Source: Pleodorina starrii (Eukaryota; Chlorophyta; Chlorophyceae; Chlamydomonadales; Volvocaceae). Taken from it: a DNA stretch of 64,000 nt. The translations under genes were made by a program, and so were the position numbers. The notes below the pieces were generated by a model. The model was given only the letters and a program-made list of their open reading frames with translations. It did no database searches and was not told the origin of the DNA. This document shows positions 14,101 to 29,228 of the stretch, piece by piece (positions within the stretch are counted from its first letter, which is position 1; the number at the start of each line of letters is the position of its first letter). The stretch spans positions 1 to 64,000 of the forward strand of contig BRXU01000048.1 in assembly GCA_030267565.1 (NCBI GenBank), in the 5' to 3' direction.

Positions 14101-17100
14101 ACTGTGGACTGTGGACTGTGGACTGTGGACTGTGGACTGTGGACTGTGGACTGTGGACTGTGGACTGTGGACTGTGGACTGTGGACTGTGGACTGTGGAC
14201 TGTGGACTGTGGACTGTGGACTGTGGACTGTGGACTGTGGACTGTGGACTGTGGACTGTGGACTGTGGACTGTGGACTGTGGACTGTGGACTGTGGACTG
14301 TGGACTGTGGACTGTGGACTGTGGACTGTGGACTGTGGACTGTGGACTGTGGACTGTGGACTGTGGACTGTGGACTGTGGACTGTGGACTGTGGACTGTG
14401 GACTGTGGACTGTGGACTGTGGACTGTGGACTGTGGACTGTGGACTGTGGACTGTGGACTGTGGACTGTGGACTGTGGACTGTGGACTGTGGACTGTGGA
14501 CTGTGGACTGTGGACTGTGGACTGTGGACTGTGGACTGTGGACTGTGGACTGTGGACTGTGGACTGTGGACTGTGGACTGTGGACTGTGGACTGTGGACT
14601 GTGGACTGTGGACTGTGGACTGTGGACTGTGGACTGTGGACTGTGGACTGTGGACTGTGGACTGTGGACTGTGGACTGTGGACTGTGGACTGTGGACTGT
14701 GGACTGTGGACTGTGGACTGTGGACTGTGGACTGTGGACTGTGGACTGTGGACTGTGGACTGTGGACTGTGGACTGTGGACTGTGGACTGTGGACTGTGG
14801 ACTGTGGACTGTGGACTGTGGACTGTGGACTGTGGACTGTGGACTGTGGACTGTGGACTGTGGACTGTGGACTGTGGACTGTGGACTGTGGACTGTGGAC
14901 TGTGGACTGTGGACTGTGGACTGTGGACTGTGGACTGTGGACTGTGGACTGTGGACTGTGGACTGTGGACTGTGGACTGTGGACTGTGGACTGTGGACTG
15001 TGGACTGTGGACTGTGGACTGTGGACTGTGGACTGTGGACTGTGGACTGTGGACTGTGGACTGTGGACTGTGGACTGTGGACTGTGGACTGTGGACTGTG
15101 GACTGTGGACTGTGGACTGTGGACTGTGGACTGTGGACTGTGGACTGTGGACTGTGGACTGTGGACTGTGGACTGTGGACTGTGGACTGTGGACTGTGGA
15201 CTGTGGACTGTGGACTGTGGACTGTGGACTGTGGACTGTGGACTGTGGACTGTGGACTGTGGACTGTGGACTGTGGACTGTGGACTGTGGACTGTGGACT
15301 GTGGACTGTGGACTGTGGACTGTGGACTGTGGACTGTGGACTGTGGACTGTGGACTGTGGACTGTGGACTGTGGACTGTGGACTGTGGACTGTGGACTGT
15401 GGACTGTGGACTGTGGACTGTGGACTGTGGACTGTGGACTGTGGACTGTGGACTGTGGACTGTGGACTGTGGACTGTGGACTGTGGACTGTGGACTGTGG
15501 ACTGTGGACTGTGGACTGTGGACTGTGGACTGTGGACTGTGGACTGTGGACTGTGGACTGTGGACTGTGGACTGTGGACTGTGGACTGTGGACTGTGGAC
15601 TGTGGACTGTGGACTGTGGACTGTGGACTGTGGACTGTGGACTGTGGACTGTGGACTGTGGACTGTGGACTGTGGACTGTGGACTGTGGACTGTGGACTG
15701 TGGACTGTGGACTGTGGACTGTGGACTGTGGACTGTGGACTGTGGACTGTGGACTGTGGACTGTGGACTGTGGACTGTGGACTGTGGACTGTGGACTGTG
15801 GACTGTGGACTGTGGACTGTGGACTGTGGACTGTGGACTGTGGACTGTGGACTGTGGACTGTGGACTGTGGACTGTGGACTGTGGACTGTGGACTGTGGA
15901 CTGTGGACTGTGGACTGTGGACTGTGGACTGTGGACTGTGGACTGTGGACTGTGGACTGTGGACTGTGGACTGTGGACTGTGGACTGTGGACTGTGGACT
16001 GTGGACTGTGGACTGTGGACTGTGGACTGTGGACTGTGGACTGTGGACTGTGGACTGTGGACTGTGGACTGTGGACTGTGGACTGTGGACTGTGGACTGT
16101 GGACTGTGGACTGTGGACTGTGGACTGTGGACTGTGGACTGTGGACTGTGGACTGTGGACTGTGGACTGTGGACTGTGGACTGTGGACTGTGGACTGTGG
16201 ACTGTGGACTGTGGACTGTGGACTGTGGACTGTGGACTGTGGACTGTGGACTGTGGACTGTGGACTGTGGACTGTGGACTGTGGACTGTGGACTGTGGAC
16301 TGTGGACTGTGGACTGTGGACTGTGGACTGTGGACTGTGGACTGTGGACTGTGGACTGTGGACTGTGGACTGTGGACTGTGGACTGTGGACTGTGGACTG
16401 TGGACTGTGGACTGTGGACTGTGGACTGTGGACTGTGGACTGTGGACTGTGGACTGTGGACTGTGGACTGTGGACTGTGGACTGTGGACTGTGGACTGTG
16501 GACTGTGGACTGTGGACTGTGGACTGTGGACTGTGGACTGTGGACTGTGGACTGTGGACTGTGGACTGTGGACTGTGGACTGTGGACTGTGGACTGTGGA
16601 CTGTGGACTGTGGACTGTGGACTGTGGACTGTGGACTGTGGACTGTGGACTGTGGACTGTGGACTGTGGACTGTGGACTGTGGACTGTGGACTGTGGACT
16701 GTGGACTGTGGACTGTGGACTGTGGACTGTGGACTGTGGACTGTGGACTGTGGACTGTGGACTGTGGACTGTGGACTGTGGACTGTGGACTGTGGACTGT
16801 GGACTGTGGACTGTGGACTGTGGACTGTGGACTGTGGACTGTGGACTGTGGACTGTGGACTGTGGACTGTGGACTGTGGACTGTGGACTGTGGACTGTGG
16901 ACTGTGGACTGTGGACTGTGGACTGTGGACTGTGGACTGTGGACTGTGGACTGTGGACTGTGGACTGTGGACTGTGGACTGTGGACTGTGGACTGTGGAC
17001 TGTGGACTGTGGACTGTGGACTGTGGACTGTGGACTGTGGACTGTGGACTGTGGACTGTGGACTGTGGACTGTGGACTGTGGACTGTGGACTGTGGACTG

Positions 17101-20100
17101 TGGACTGTGGACTGTGGACTGTGGACTGTGGACTGTGGACTGTGGACTGTGGACTGTGGACTGTGGACTGTGGACTGTGGACTGTGGACTGTGGACTGTG
17201 GACTGTGGACTGTGGACTGTGGACTGTGGACTGTGGACTGTGGACTGTGGACTGTGGACTGTGGACTGTGGACTGTGGACTGTGGACTGTGGACTGTGGA
17301 CTGTGGACTGTGGACTGTGGACTGTGGACTGTGGACTGTGGACTGTGGACTGTGGACTGTGGACTGTGGACTGTGGACTGTGGACTGTGGACTGTGGACT
17401 GTGGACTGTGGACTGTGGACTGTGGACTGTGGACTGTGGACTGTGGACTGTGGACTGTGGACTGTGGACTGTGGACTGTGGACTGTGGACTGTGGACTGT
17501 GGACTGTGGACTGTGGACTGTGGACTGTGGACTGTGGACTGTGGACTGTGGACTGTGGACTGTGGACTGTGGACTGTGGACTGTGGACTGTGGACTGTGG
17601 ACTGTGGACTGTGGACTGTGGACTGTGGACTGTGGACTGTGGACTGTGGACTGTGGACTGTGGACTGTGGACTGTGGACTGTGGACTGTGGACTGTGGAC
17701 TGTGGACTGTGGACTGTGGACTGTGGACTGTGGACTGTGGACTGTGGACTGTGGACTGTGGACTGTGGACTGTGGACTGTGGACTGTGGACTGTGGACTG
17801 TGGACTGTGGACTGTGGACTGTGGACTGTGGACTGTGGACTGTGGACTGTGGACTGTGGACTGTGGACTGTGGACTGTGGACTGTGGACTGTGGACTGTG
17901 GACTGTGGACTGTGGACTGTGGACTGTGGACTGTGGACTGTGGACTGTGGACTGTGGACTGTGGACTGTGGACTGTGGACTGTGGACTGTGGACTGTGGA
18001 CTGTGGACTGTGGACTGTGGACTGTGGACTGTGGACTGTGGACTGTGGACTGTGGACTGTGGACTGTGGACTGTGGACTGTGGACTGTGGACTGTGGACT
18101 GTGGACTGTGGACTGTGGACTGTGGACTGTGGACTGTGGACTGTGGACTGTGGACTGTGGACTGTGGACTGTGGACTGTGGACTGTGGACTGTGGACTGT
18201 GGACTGTGGACTGTGGACTGTGGACTGTGGACTGTGGACTGTGGACTGTGGACTGTGGACTGTGGACTGTGGACTGTGGACTGTGGACTGTGGACTGTGG
18301 ACTGTGGACTGTGGACTGTGGACTGTGGACTGTGGACTGTGGACTGTGGACTGTGGACTGTGGACTGTGGACTGTGGACTGTGGACTGTGGACTGTGGAC
18401 TGTGGACTGTGGACTGTGGACTGTGGACTGTGGACTGTGGACTGTGGACTGTGGACTGTGGACTGTGGACTGTGGACTGTGGACTGTGGACTGTGGACTG
18501 TGGACTGTGGACTGTGGACTGTGGACTGTGGACTGTGGACTGTGGACTGTGGACTGTGGACTGTGGACTGTGGACTGTGGACTGTGGACTGTGGACTGTG
18601 GACTGTGGACTGTGGACTGTGGACTGTGGACTGTGGACTGTGGACTGTGGACTGTGGACTGTGGACTGTGGACTGTGGACTGTGGACTGTGGACTGTGGA
18701 CTGTGGACTGTGGACTGTGGACTGTGGACTGTGGACTGTGGACTGTGGACTGTGGACTGTGGACTGTGGACTGTGGACTGTGGACTGTGGACTGTGGACT
18801 GTGGACTGTGGACTGTGGACTGTGGACTGTGGACTGTGGACTGTGGACTGTGGACTGTGGACTGTGGACTGTGGACTGTGGACTGTGGACTGTGGACTGT
18901 GGACTGTGGACTGTGGACTGTGGACTGTGGACTGTGGACTGTGGACTGTGGACTGTGGACTGTGGACTGTGGACTGTGGACTGTGGACTGTGGACTGTGG
19001 ACTGTGGACTGTGGACTGTGGACTGTGGACTGTGGACTGTGGACTGTGGACTGTGGACTGTGGACTGTGGACTGTGGACTGTGGACTGTGGACTGTGGAC
19101 TGTGGACTGTGGACTGTGGACTGTGGACTGTGGACTGTGGACTGTGGACTGTGGACTGTGGACTGTGGACTGTGGACTGTGGACTGTGGACTGTGGACTG
19201 TGGACTGTGGACTGTGGACTGTGGACTGTGGACTGTGGACTGTGGACTGTGGACTGTGGACTGTGGACTGTGGACTGTGGACTGTGGACTGTGGACTGTG
19301 GACTGTGGACTGTGGACTGTGGACTGTGGACTGTGGACTGTGGACTGTGGACTGTGGACTGTGGACTGTGGACTGTGGACTGTGGACTGTGGACTGTGGA
19401 CTGTGGACTGTGGACTGTGGACTGTGGACTGTGGACTGTGGACTGTGGACTGTGGACTGTGGACTGTGGACTGTGGACTGTGGACTGTGGACTGTGGACT
19501 GTGGACTGTGGACTGTGGACTGTGGACTGTGGACTGTGGACTGTGGACTGTGGACTGTGGACTGTGGACTGTGGACTGTGGACTGTGGACTGTGGACTGT
19601 GGACTGTGGACTGTGGACTGTGGACTGTGGACTGTGGACTGTGGACTGTGGACTGTGGACTGTGGACTGTGGACTGTGGACTGTGGACTGTGGACTGTGG
19701 ACTGTGGACTGTGGACTGTGGACTGTGGACTGTGGACTGTGGACTGTGGACTGTGGACTGTGGACTGTGGACTGTGGACTGTGGACTGTGGACTGTGGAC
19801 TGTGGACTGTGGACTGTGGACTGTGGACTGTGGACTGTGGACTGTGGACTGTGGACTGTGGACTGTGGACTGTGGACTGTGGACTGTGGACTGTGGACTG
19901 TGGACTGTGGACTGTGGACTGTGGACTGTGGACTGTGGACTGTGGACTGTGGACTGTGGACTGTGGACTGTGGACTGTGGACTGTGGACTGTGGACTGTG
20001 GACTGTGGACTGTGGACTGTGGACTGTGGACTGTGGACTGTGGACTGTGGACTGTGGACTGTGGACTGTGGACTGTGGACTGTGGACTGTGGACTGTGGA

Positions 20101-23100
20101 CTGTGGACTGTGGACTGTGGACTGTGGACTGTGGACTGTGGACTGTGGACTGTGGACTGTGGACTGTGGACTGTGGACTGTGGACTGTGGACTGTGGACT
20201 GTGGACTGTGGACTGTGGACTGTGGACTGTGGACTGTGGACTGTGGACTGTGGACTGTGGACTGTGGACTGTGGACTGTGGACTGTGGACTGTGGACTGT
20301 GGACTGTGGACTGTGGACTGTGGACTGTGGACTGTGGACTGTGGACTGTGGACTGTGGACTGTGGACTGTGGACTGTGGACTGTGGACTGTGGACTGTGG
20401 ACTGTGGACTGTGGACTGTGGACTGTGGACTGTGGACTGTGGACTGTGGACTGTGGACTGTGGACTGTGGACTGTGGACTGTGGACTGTGGACTGTGGAC
20501 TGTGGACTGTGGACTGTGGACTGTGGACTGTGGACTGTGGACTGTGGACTGTGGACTGTGGACTGTGGACTGTGGACTGTGGACTGTGGACTGTGGACTG
20601 TGGACTGTGGACTGTGGACTGTGGACTGTGGACTGTGGACTGTGGACTGTGGACTGTGGACTGTGGACTGTGGACTGTGGACTGTGGACTGTGGACTGTG
20701 GACTGTGGACTGTGGACTGTGGACTGTGGACTGTGGACTGTGGACTGTGGACTGTGGACTGTGGACTGTGGACTGTGGACTGTGGACTGTGGACTGTGGA
20801 CTGTGGACTGTGGACTGTGGACTGTGGACTGTGGACTGTGGACTGTGGACTGTGGACTGGTGACTGTGGACTGTGGACTGTGGACTGTGGACTGTGGACT
20901 GTGGACTGTGGACTGTGGACTGTGGACTGTGGACTGTGGACTGTGGACTGTGGACTGTGGACTGTGGACTGTGGACTGTGGACTGTGGACTGTGGACTGT
21001 GGACTGTGGACTGTGGACTGTGGACTGTGGACTGTGGACTGTGGACTGTGGACTGTGGACTGTGGACTGTGGACTGTGGACTGTGGACTGTGGACTGTGG
21101 ACTGTGGACTGTGGACTGTGGACTGTGGACTGTGGACTGTGGACTGTGGACTGTGGACTGTGGACTGTGGACTGTGGACTGTGGACTGTGGACTGTGGAC
21201 TGTGGACTGTGGACTGTGGACTGTGGACTGTGGACTGTGGACTGTGGACTGTGGACTGTGGACTGTGGACTGTGGACTGTGGACTGTGGACTGTGGACTG
21301 TGGACTGTGGACTGTGGACTGTGGACTGTGGACTGTGGACTGTGGACTGTGGACTGTGGACTGTGGACTGTGGACTGTGGACTGTGGACTGTGGACTGTG
21401 GACTGTGGACTGTGGACTGTGGACTGTGGACTGTGGACTGTGGACTGTGGACTGTGGACTGTGGACTGTGGACTGTGGACTGTGGACTGTGGACTGTGGA
21501 CTGTGGACTGTGGACTGTGGACTGTGGACTGTGGACTGTGGACTGTGGACTGTGGACTGTGGACTGTGGACTGTGGACTGTGGACTGTGGACTGTGGACT
21601 GTGGACTGTGGACTGTGGACTGTGGACTGTGGACTGTGGACTGTGGACTGTGGACTGTGGACTGTGGACTGTGGACTGTGGACTGTGGACTGTGGACTGT
21701 GGACTGTGGACTGTGGACTGTGGACTGTGGACTGTGGACTGTGGACTGTGGACTGTGGACTGTGGACTGTGGACTGTGGACTGTGGACTGTGGACTGTGG
21801 ACTGTGGACTGTGGACTGTGGACTGTGGACTGTGGACTGTGGACTGTGGACTGTGGACTGTGGACTGTGGACTGTGGACTGTGGACTGTGGACTGTGGAC
21901 TGTGGACTGTGGACTGTGGACTGTGGACTGTGGACTGTGGACTGTGGACTGTGGACTGTGGACTGTGGACTGTGGACTGTGGACTGTGGACTGTGGACTG
22001 TGGACTGTGGACTGTGGACTGTGGACTGTGGACTGTGGACTGTGGACTGTGGACTGTGGACTGTGGACTGTGGACTGTGGACTGTGGACTGTGGACTGTG
22101 GACTGTGGACTGTGGACTGTGGACTGTGGACTGTGGACTGTGGACTGTGGACTGTGGACTGTGGACTGTGGACTGTGGACTGTGGACTGTGGACTGTGGA
22201 CTGTGGACTGTGGACTGTGGACTGTGGACTGTGGACTGTGGACTGTGGACTGTGGACTGTGGACTGTGGACTGTGGACTGTGGACTGTGGACTGTGGACT
22301 GTGGACTGTGGACTGTGGACTGTGGACTGTGGACTGTGGACTGTGGACTGTGGACTGTGGACTGTGGACTGTGGACTGTGGACTGTGGACTGTGGACTGT
22401 GGACTGTGGACTGTGGACTGTGGACTGTGGACTGTGGACTGTGGACTGTGGACTGTGGACTGTGGACTGTGGACTGTGGACTGTGGACTGTGGACTGTGG
22501 ACTGTGGACTGTGGACTGTGGACTGTGGACTGTGGACTGTGGACTGTGGACTGTGGACTGTGGACTGTGGACTGTGGACTGTGGACTGTGGACTGTGGAC
22601 TGTGGACTGTGGACTGTGGACTGTGGACTGTGGACTGTGGACTGTGGACTGTGGACTGTGGACTGTGGACTGTGGACTGTGGACTGTGGACTGTGGACTG
22701 TGGACTGTGGACTGTGGACTGTGGACTGTGGACTGTGGACTGTGGACTGTGGACTGTGGACTGTGGACTGTGGACTGTGGACTGTGGACTGTGGACTGTG
22801 GACTGTGGACTGTGGACTGTGGACTGTGGACTGTGGACTGTGGACTGTGGACTGTGGACTGTGGACTGTGGACTGTGGACTGTGGACTGTGGACTGTGGA
22901 CTGTGGACTGTGGACTGTGGACTGTGGACTGTGGACTGTGGACTGTGGACTGTGGACTGTGGACTGTGGACTGTGGACTGTGGACTGTGGACTGTGGACT
23001 GTGGACTGTGGACTGTGGACTGTGGACTGTGGACTGTGGACTGTGGACTGTGGACTGTGGACTGTGGACTGTGGACTGTGGACTGTGGACTGTGGACTGT

Positions 23101-26100
23101 GGACTGTGGACTGTGGACTGTGGACTGTGGACTGTGGACTGTGGACTGTGGACTGTGGACTGTGGACTGTGGACTGTGGACTGTGGACTGTGGACTGTGG
23201 ACTGTGGACTGTGGACTGTGGACTGTGGACTGTGGACTGTGGACTGTGGACTGTGGACTGTGGACTGTGGACTGTGGACTGTGGACTGTGGACTGTGGAC
23301 TGTGGACTGTGGACTGTGGACTGTGGACTGTGGACTGTGGACTGTGGACTGTGGACTGTGGACTGTGGACTGTGGACTGTGGACTGTGGACTGTGGACTG
23401 TGGACTGTGGACTGTGGACTGTGGACTGTGGACTGTGGACTGTGGACTGTGGACTGTGGACTGTGGACTGTGGACTGTGGACTGTGGACTGTGGACTGTG
23501 GACTGTGGACTGTGGACTGTGGACTGTGGACTGTGGACTGTGGACTGTGGACTGTGGACTGTGGACTGTGGACTGTGGACTGTGGACTGTGGACTGTGGA
23601 CTGTGGACTGTGGACTGTGGACTGTGGACTGTGGACTGTGGACTGTGGACTGTGGACTGTGGACTGTGGACTGTGGACTGTGGACTGTGGACTGTGGACT
23701 GTGGACTGTGGACTGTGGACTGTGGACTGTGGACTGTGGACTGTGGACTGTGGACTGTGGACTGTGGACTGTGGACTGTGGACTGTGGACTGTGGACTGT
23801 GGACTGTGGACTGTGGACTGTGGACTGTGGACTGTGGACTGTGGACTGTGGACTGTGGACTGTGGACTGTGGACTGTGGACTGTGGACTGTGGACTGTGG
23901 ACTGTGGACTGTGGACTGTGGACTGTGGACTGTGGACTGTGGACTGTGGACTGTGGACTGTGGACTGTGGACTGTGGACTGTGGACTGTGGACTGTGGAC
24001 TGTGGACTGTGGACTGTGGACTGTGGACTGTGGACTGTGGACTGTGGACTGTGGACTGTGGACTGTGGACTGTGGACTGTGGACTGTGGACTGTGGACTG
24101 TGGACTGTGGACTGTGGACTGTGGACTGTGGACTGTGGACTGTGGACTGTGGACTGTGGACTGTGGACTGTGGACTGTGGACTGTGGACTGTGGACTGTG
24201 GACTGTGGACTGTGGACTGTGGACTGTGGACTGTGGACTGTGGACTGTGGACTGTGGACTGTGGACTGTGGACTGTGGACTGTGGACTGTGGACTGTGGA
24301 CTGTGGACTGTGGACTGTGGACTGTGGACTGTGGACTGTGGACTGTGGACTGTGGACTGTGGACTGTGGACTGTGGACTGTGGACTGTGGACTGTGGACT
24401 GTGGACTGTGGACTGTGGACTGTGGACTGTGGACTGTGGACTGTGGACTGTGGACTGTGGACTGTGGACTGTGGACTGTGGACTGTGGACTGTGGACTGT
24501 GGACTGTGGACTGTGGACTGTGGACTGTGGACTGTGGACTGTGGACTGTGGACTGTGGACTGTGGACTGTGGACTGTGGACTGTGGACTGTGGACTGTGG
24601 ACTGTGGACTGTGGACTGTGGACTGTGGACTGTGGACTGTGGACTGTGGACTGTGGACTGTGGACTGTGGACTGTGGACTGTGGACTGTGGACTGTGGAC
24701 TGTGGACTGTGGACTGTGGACTGTGGACTGTGGACTGTGGACTGTGGACTGTGGACTGTGGACTGTGGACTGTGGACTGTGGACTGTGGACTGTGGACTG
24801 TGGACTGTGGACTGTGGACTGTGGACTGTGGACTGTGGACTGTGGACTGTGGACTGTGGACTGTGGACTGTGGACTGTGGACTGTGGACTGTGGACTGTG
24901 GACTGTGGACTGTGGACTGTGGACTGTGGACTGTGGACTGTGGACTGTGGACTGTGGACTGTGGACTGTGGACTGTGGACTGTGGACTGTGGACTGTGGA
25001 CTGTGGACTGTGGACTGTGGACTGTGGACTGTGGACTGTGGACTGTGGACTGTGGACTGTGGACTGTGGACTGTGGACTGTGGACTGTGGACTGTGGACT
25101 GTGGACTGTGGACTGTGGACTGTGGACTGTGGACTGTGGACTGTGGACTGTGGACTGTGGACTGTGGACTGTGGACTGTGGACTGTGGACTGTGGACTGT
25201 GGACTGTGGACTGTGGACTGTGGACTGTGGACTGTGGACTGTGGACTGTGGACTGTGGACTGTGGACTGTGGACTGTGGACTGTGGACTGTGGACTGTGG
25301 ACTGTGGACTGTGGACTGTGGACTGTGGACTGTGGACTGTGGACTGTGGACTGTGGACTGTGGACTGTGGACTGTGGACTGTGGACTGTGGACTGTGGAC
25401 TGTGGACTGTGGACTGTGGACTGTGGACTGTGGACTGTGGACTGTGGACTGTGGACTGTGGACTGTGGACTGTGGACTGTGGACTGTGGACTGTGGACTG
25501 TGGACTGTGGACTGTGGACTGTGGACTGTGGACTGTGGACTGTGGACTGTGGACTGTGGACTGTGGACTGTGGACTGTGGACTGTGGACTGTGGACTGTG
25601 GACTGTGGACTGTGGACTGTGGACTGTGGACTGTGGACTGTGGACTGTGGACTGTGGACTGTGGACTGTGGACTGTGGACTGTGGACTGTGGACTGTGGA
25701 CTGTGGACTGTGGACTGTGGACTGTGGACTGTGGACTGTGGACTGTGGACTGTGGACTGTGGACTGTGGACTGTGGACTGTGGACTGTGGACTGTGGACT
25801 GTGGACTGTGGACTGTGGACTGTGGACTGTGGACTGTGGACTGTGGACTGTGGACTGTGGACTGTGGACTGTGGACTGTGGACTGTGGACTGTGGACTGT
25901 GGACTGTGGACTGTGGACTGTGGACTGTGGACTGTGGACTGTGGACTGTGGACTGTGGACTGTGGACTGTGGACTGTGGACTGTGGACTGTGGACTGTGG
26001 ACTGTGGACTGTGGACTGTGGACTGTGGACTGTGGACTGTGGACTGTGGACTGTGGACTGTGGACTGTGGACTGTGGACTGTGGACTGTGGACTGTGGAC

Positions 26101-26754
26101 TGTGGACTGTGGACTGTGGACTGTGGACTGTGGACTGTGGACTGTGGACTGTGGACTGTGGACTGTGGACTGTGGACTGTGGACTGTGGACTGTGGACTG
26201 TGGACTGTGGACTGTGGACTGTGGACTGTGGACTGTGGACTGTGGACTGTGGACTGTGGACTGTGGACTGTGGACTGTGGACTGTGGACTGTGGACTGTG
26301 GACTGTGGACTGTGGACTGTGGACTGTGGACTGTGGACTGTGGACTGTGGACTGTGGACTGTGGACTGTGGACTGTGGACTGTGGACTGTGGACTGTGGA
26401 CTGTGGACTGTGGACTGTGGACTGTGGACTGTGGACTGTGGACTGTGGACTGTGGACTGTGGACTGTGGACTGTGGACTGTGGACTGTGGACTGTGGACT
26501 GTGGACTGTGGACTGTGGACTGTGGACTGTGGACTGTGGACTGTGGACTGTGGACTGTGGACTGTGGACTGTGGACTGTGGACTGTGGACTGTGGACTGT
26601 GGACTGTGGACTGTGGACTGTGGACTGTGGACTGTGGACTGTGGACTGTGGACTGTGGACTGTGGACTGTGGACTGTGGACTGTGGACTGTGGACTGTGG
26701 ACTGTGGACTGTGGACTGTGGACTGTGGACTGTGGACTGTGGACTGTGGACTGT
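8190..26754 (+). repeat. GGACTGT heptamer satellite, homogeneous core
   Basis: About 2,650 head-to-tail copies of GGACTGT. Variants cluster in the first 700 bp (single substitutions near 8291, 8321 and 8377, and a 2-bp insertion near 8876). After that I see only two interruptions in almost 18 kb: loss of one G near 11909 and a TG-to-GT swap near 20860. The unit has no CpG, although the genome around it is CpG-rich, and the plus strand is strongly G-rich. Because 7 is not a multiple of 3 and there is no stop, all three plus frames read the same heptapeptide (CGLWTVD)n. This is not evidence of coding. Confidence 0.98.
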
Positions 26755-27266
26755 GGAACTGTGGAACTGTGGAACTGTGGAACTGTGGAACTGTGGAACT
26801 GTGGAACTGTGGAACTGTGGAACTGTGGAACTGTGGAACTGTGGAACTGTGGAACTGTGGAACTGTGGAACTGTGGAACTGTGGAACTGTGGAACTGTGG
26901 AACTGTGGAACTGTGGAACTGTGGAACTGTGGAACTGTGGAACTGTGGAACTGTGGAACTGTGGAACTGTGGAACTGTGGAACTGTGGAACTGTGGAACT
27001 GTGGAACTGTGGAACTGTGGAACTGTGGAACTGTGGAACTGTGGAACTGTGGAACTGTGGAACTGTGGAACTGTGGAACTGTGGAACTGTGGAACTGTGG
27101 AACTGTGGAACTGTGGAACTGTGGAACTGTGGAACTGTGGAACTGTGGAACTGTGGAACTGTGGAACTGTGGAACTGTGGAACTGTGGAACTGTGGAACT
27201 GTGGAACTGTGGAACTGTGGAACTGTGGAACTGTGGAACTGTGGAACTGTGGAACTGTGGAACTGT
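26755..27266 (+). repeat. GGAACTGT octamer block, 64 copies
   Basis: Exactly 512 bp of the octamer GGAACTGT with no visible variant, inserted in phase between two heptamer blocks. The octamer is the heptamer plus one A. Its purity suggests that one mutated unit was amplified as a block recently. Confidence 0.97.
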
Positions 27267-29228
27267 GGACTGTGGACTGTGGACTGTGGACTGTGGACTG
27301 TGGACTGTGGACTGTGGACTGTGGACTGTGGACTGTGGACTGTGGACTGTGGACTGTGGACTGTGGACTGTGGACTGTGGACTGTGGACTGTGGACTGTG
27401 GACTGTGGACTGTGGACTGTGGACTGTGGACTGTGGACTGTGGACTGTGGACTGTGGACTGTGGACTGTGGACTGTGGACTGTGGACTGTGGACTGTGGA
27501 CTGTGGACTGTGGACTGTGGACTGTGGACTGTGGACTGTGGACTGTGGACTGTGGACTGTGGACTGTGGACTGTGGACTGTGGACTGTGGACTGTGGACT
27601 GTGGACTGTGGACTGTGGACTGTGGACTGTGGACTGTGGACTGTGGACTGTGGACTGTGGACTGTGGACTGTGGACTGTGGACTGTGGACTGTGGACTGT
27701 GGACTGTGGACTGGACTGTGGACTGTGGACTGTGGACTGTGGACTGTGGACTGTGGACTGTGGACTGTGGACTGTGGACTGTGGACTGTGGACTGTGGAC
27801 TGTGGACTGTGGACTGTGGACTGTGGACTGTGGACTGTGGACTGTGGACTGTGGACTGTGGACTGTGGACTGTGGACTGTGGACTGTGGACTGTGGACTG
27901 TGGACTGTGGACTGTGGACTGTGGACTGTGGACTGTGGACTGTGGACTGTGGACTGTGGACTGTGGACTGTGGACTGTGGACTGTGGACTGTGGACTGTG
28001 GACTGTGGACTGTGGACTGTGGACTGTGGACTGTGGACTGTGGACTGTGGACTGTGGACTGTGGACTGTGGACTGTGGACTGTGGACTGTGGACTGTGGA
28101 CTGTGGACTGTGGACTGTGGACTGTGGACTGTGGACTGTGGACTGTGGACTGTGGACTGTGGACTGTGGACTGTGGACTGTGGACTGTGGACTGTGGACT
28201 GTGGACTGTGGACTGTGGACTGTGGACTGTGGACTGTGGACTGTGGACTGTGGACTGACTGTGGACTGTGGACTGTGGACTGTGGACTGTGGACTGTGGA
28301 CTGTGGACTGTGGACTGTGGACTGTGGACTGTGGACTGTGGACTGTGGACTGTGGACTGTGGACTGTGGACTGTGGACTGTGGACTGTGGACTGTGGACT
28401 GTGGACTGTGGACTGTGGACTGTGGACTGTGGACTGTGGACTGTGGACTGTGGACTGTGGACTGTGGACTGTGGACTGTGGACTGTGGACTGTGGACTGT
28501 GGACTGTGGACTGTGGACTGTGGACTGTGGACTGTGGACTGTGGACTGTGGACTGTGGACTGTGGACTGTGGACTGTGGACTGTGGACTGTGGACTGTGG
28601 ACTGTGGACTGTGGACTGTGGACTGTGGACTGTGGACTGTGGACTGTGGACTGTGGACTGTGGACTGTGGACTGTGGACTGTGGACTGTGGACTGTGGAC
28701 TGTGGACTGTGGACTGTGGACTGTGGACTGTGGACTGTGGACTGTGGACTGTGGACTGTGGACTGTGGACTGTGGACTGTGGACTGTGGACTGTGGACTG
28801 TGGACTGTGGACTGTGGACTGTGGACTGTGGACTGTGGACTGTGGACTGTGGACTGTGGACTGTGGACTGTGGACTGTGGACTGTGGACTGTGGACTGTG
28901 GACTGTGGACTGTGGACTGTGGACTGTGGACTGTGGACTGTGGACTGTGGACTGTGGACTGTGGACTGTGGACTGTGGACTGTGGACTGTGGACTGTGGA
29001 CTGTGGACTGTGGACTGTGGACTGTGGACTGTGGACTGTGGACTGTGGACTGTGGACTGTGGACTGTGGACTGTGGACTGTGGACTGTGGACTGTGGACT
29101 GTGGACTGTGGACTGTGGACTGTGGACTGTGGACTGTGGACTGTGGACTGTGGACTGTGGACTGTGGACTGTGGACTGTGGACTGTGGACTGTGGACTGT
29201 GGACTGTGGACTGTGGACTGTGGACTGT
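27267..29228 (+). repeat. GGACTGT heptamer satellite, second block
   Basis: About 280 copies of GGACTGT continuing after the octamer block. There are two 3-bp losses (near 27713 and 28256) that leave shortened 4-bp units and shift the reading phase. Confidence 0.97.
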
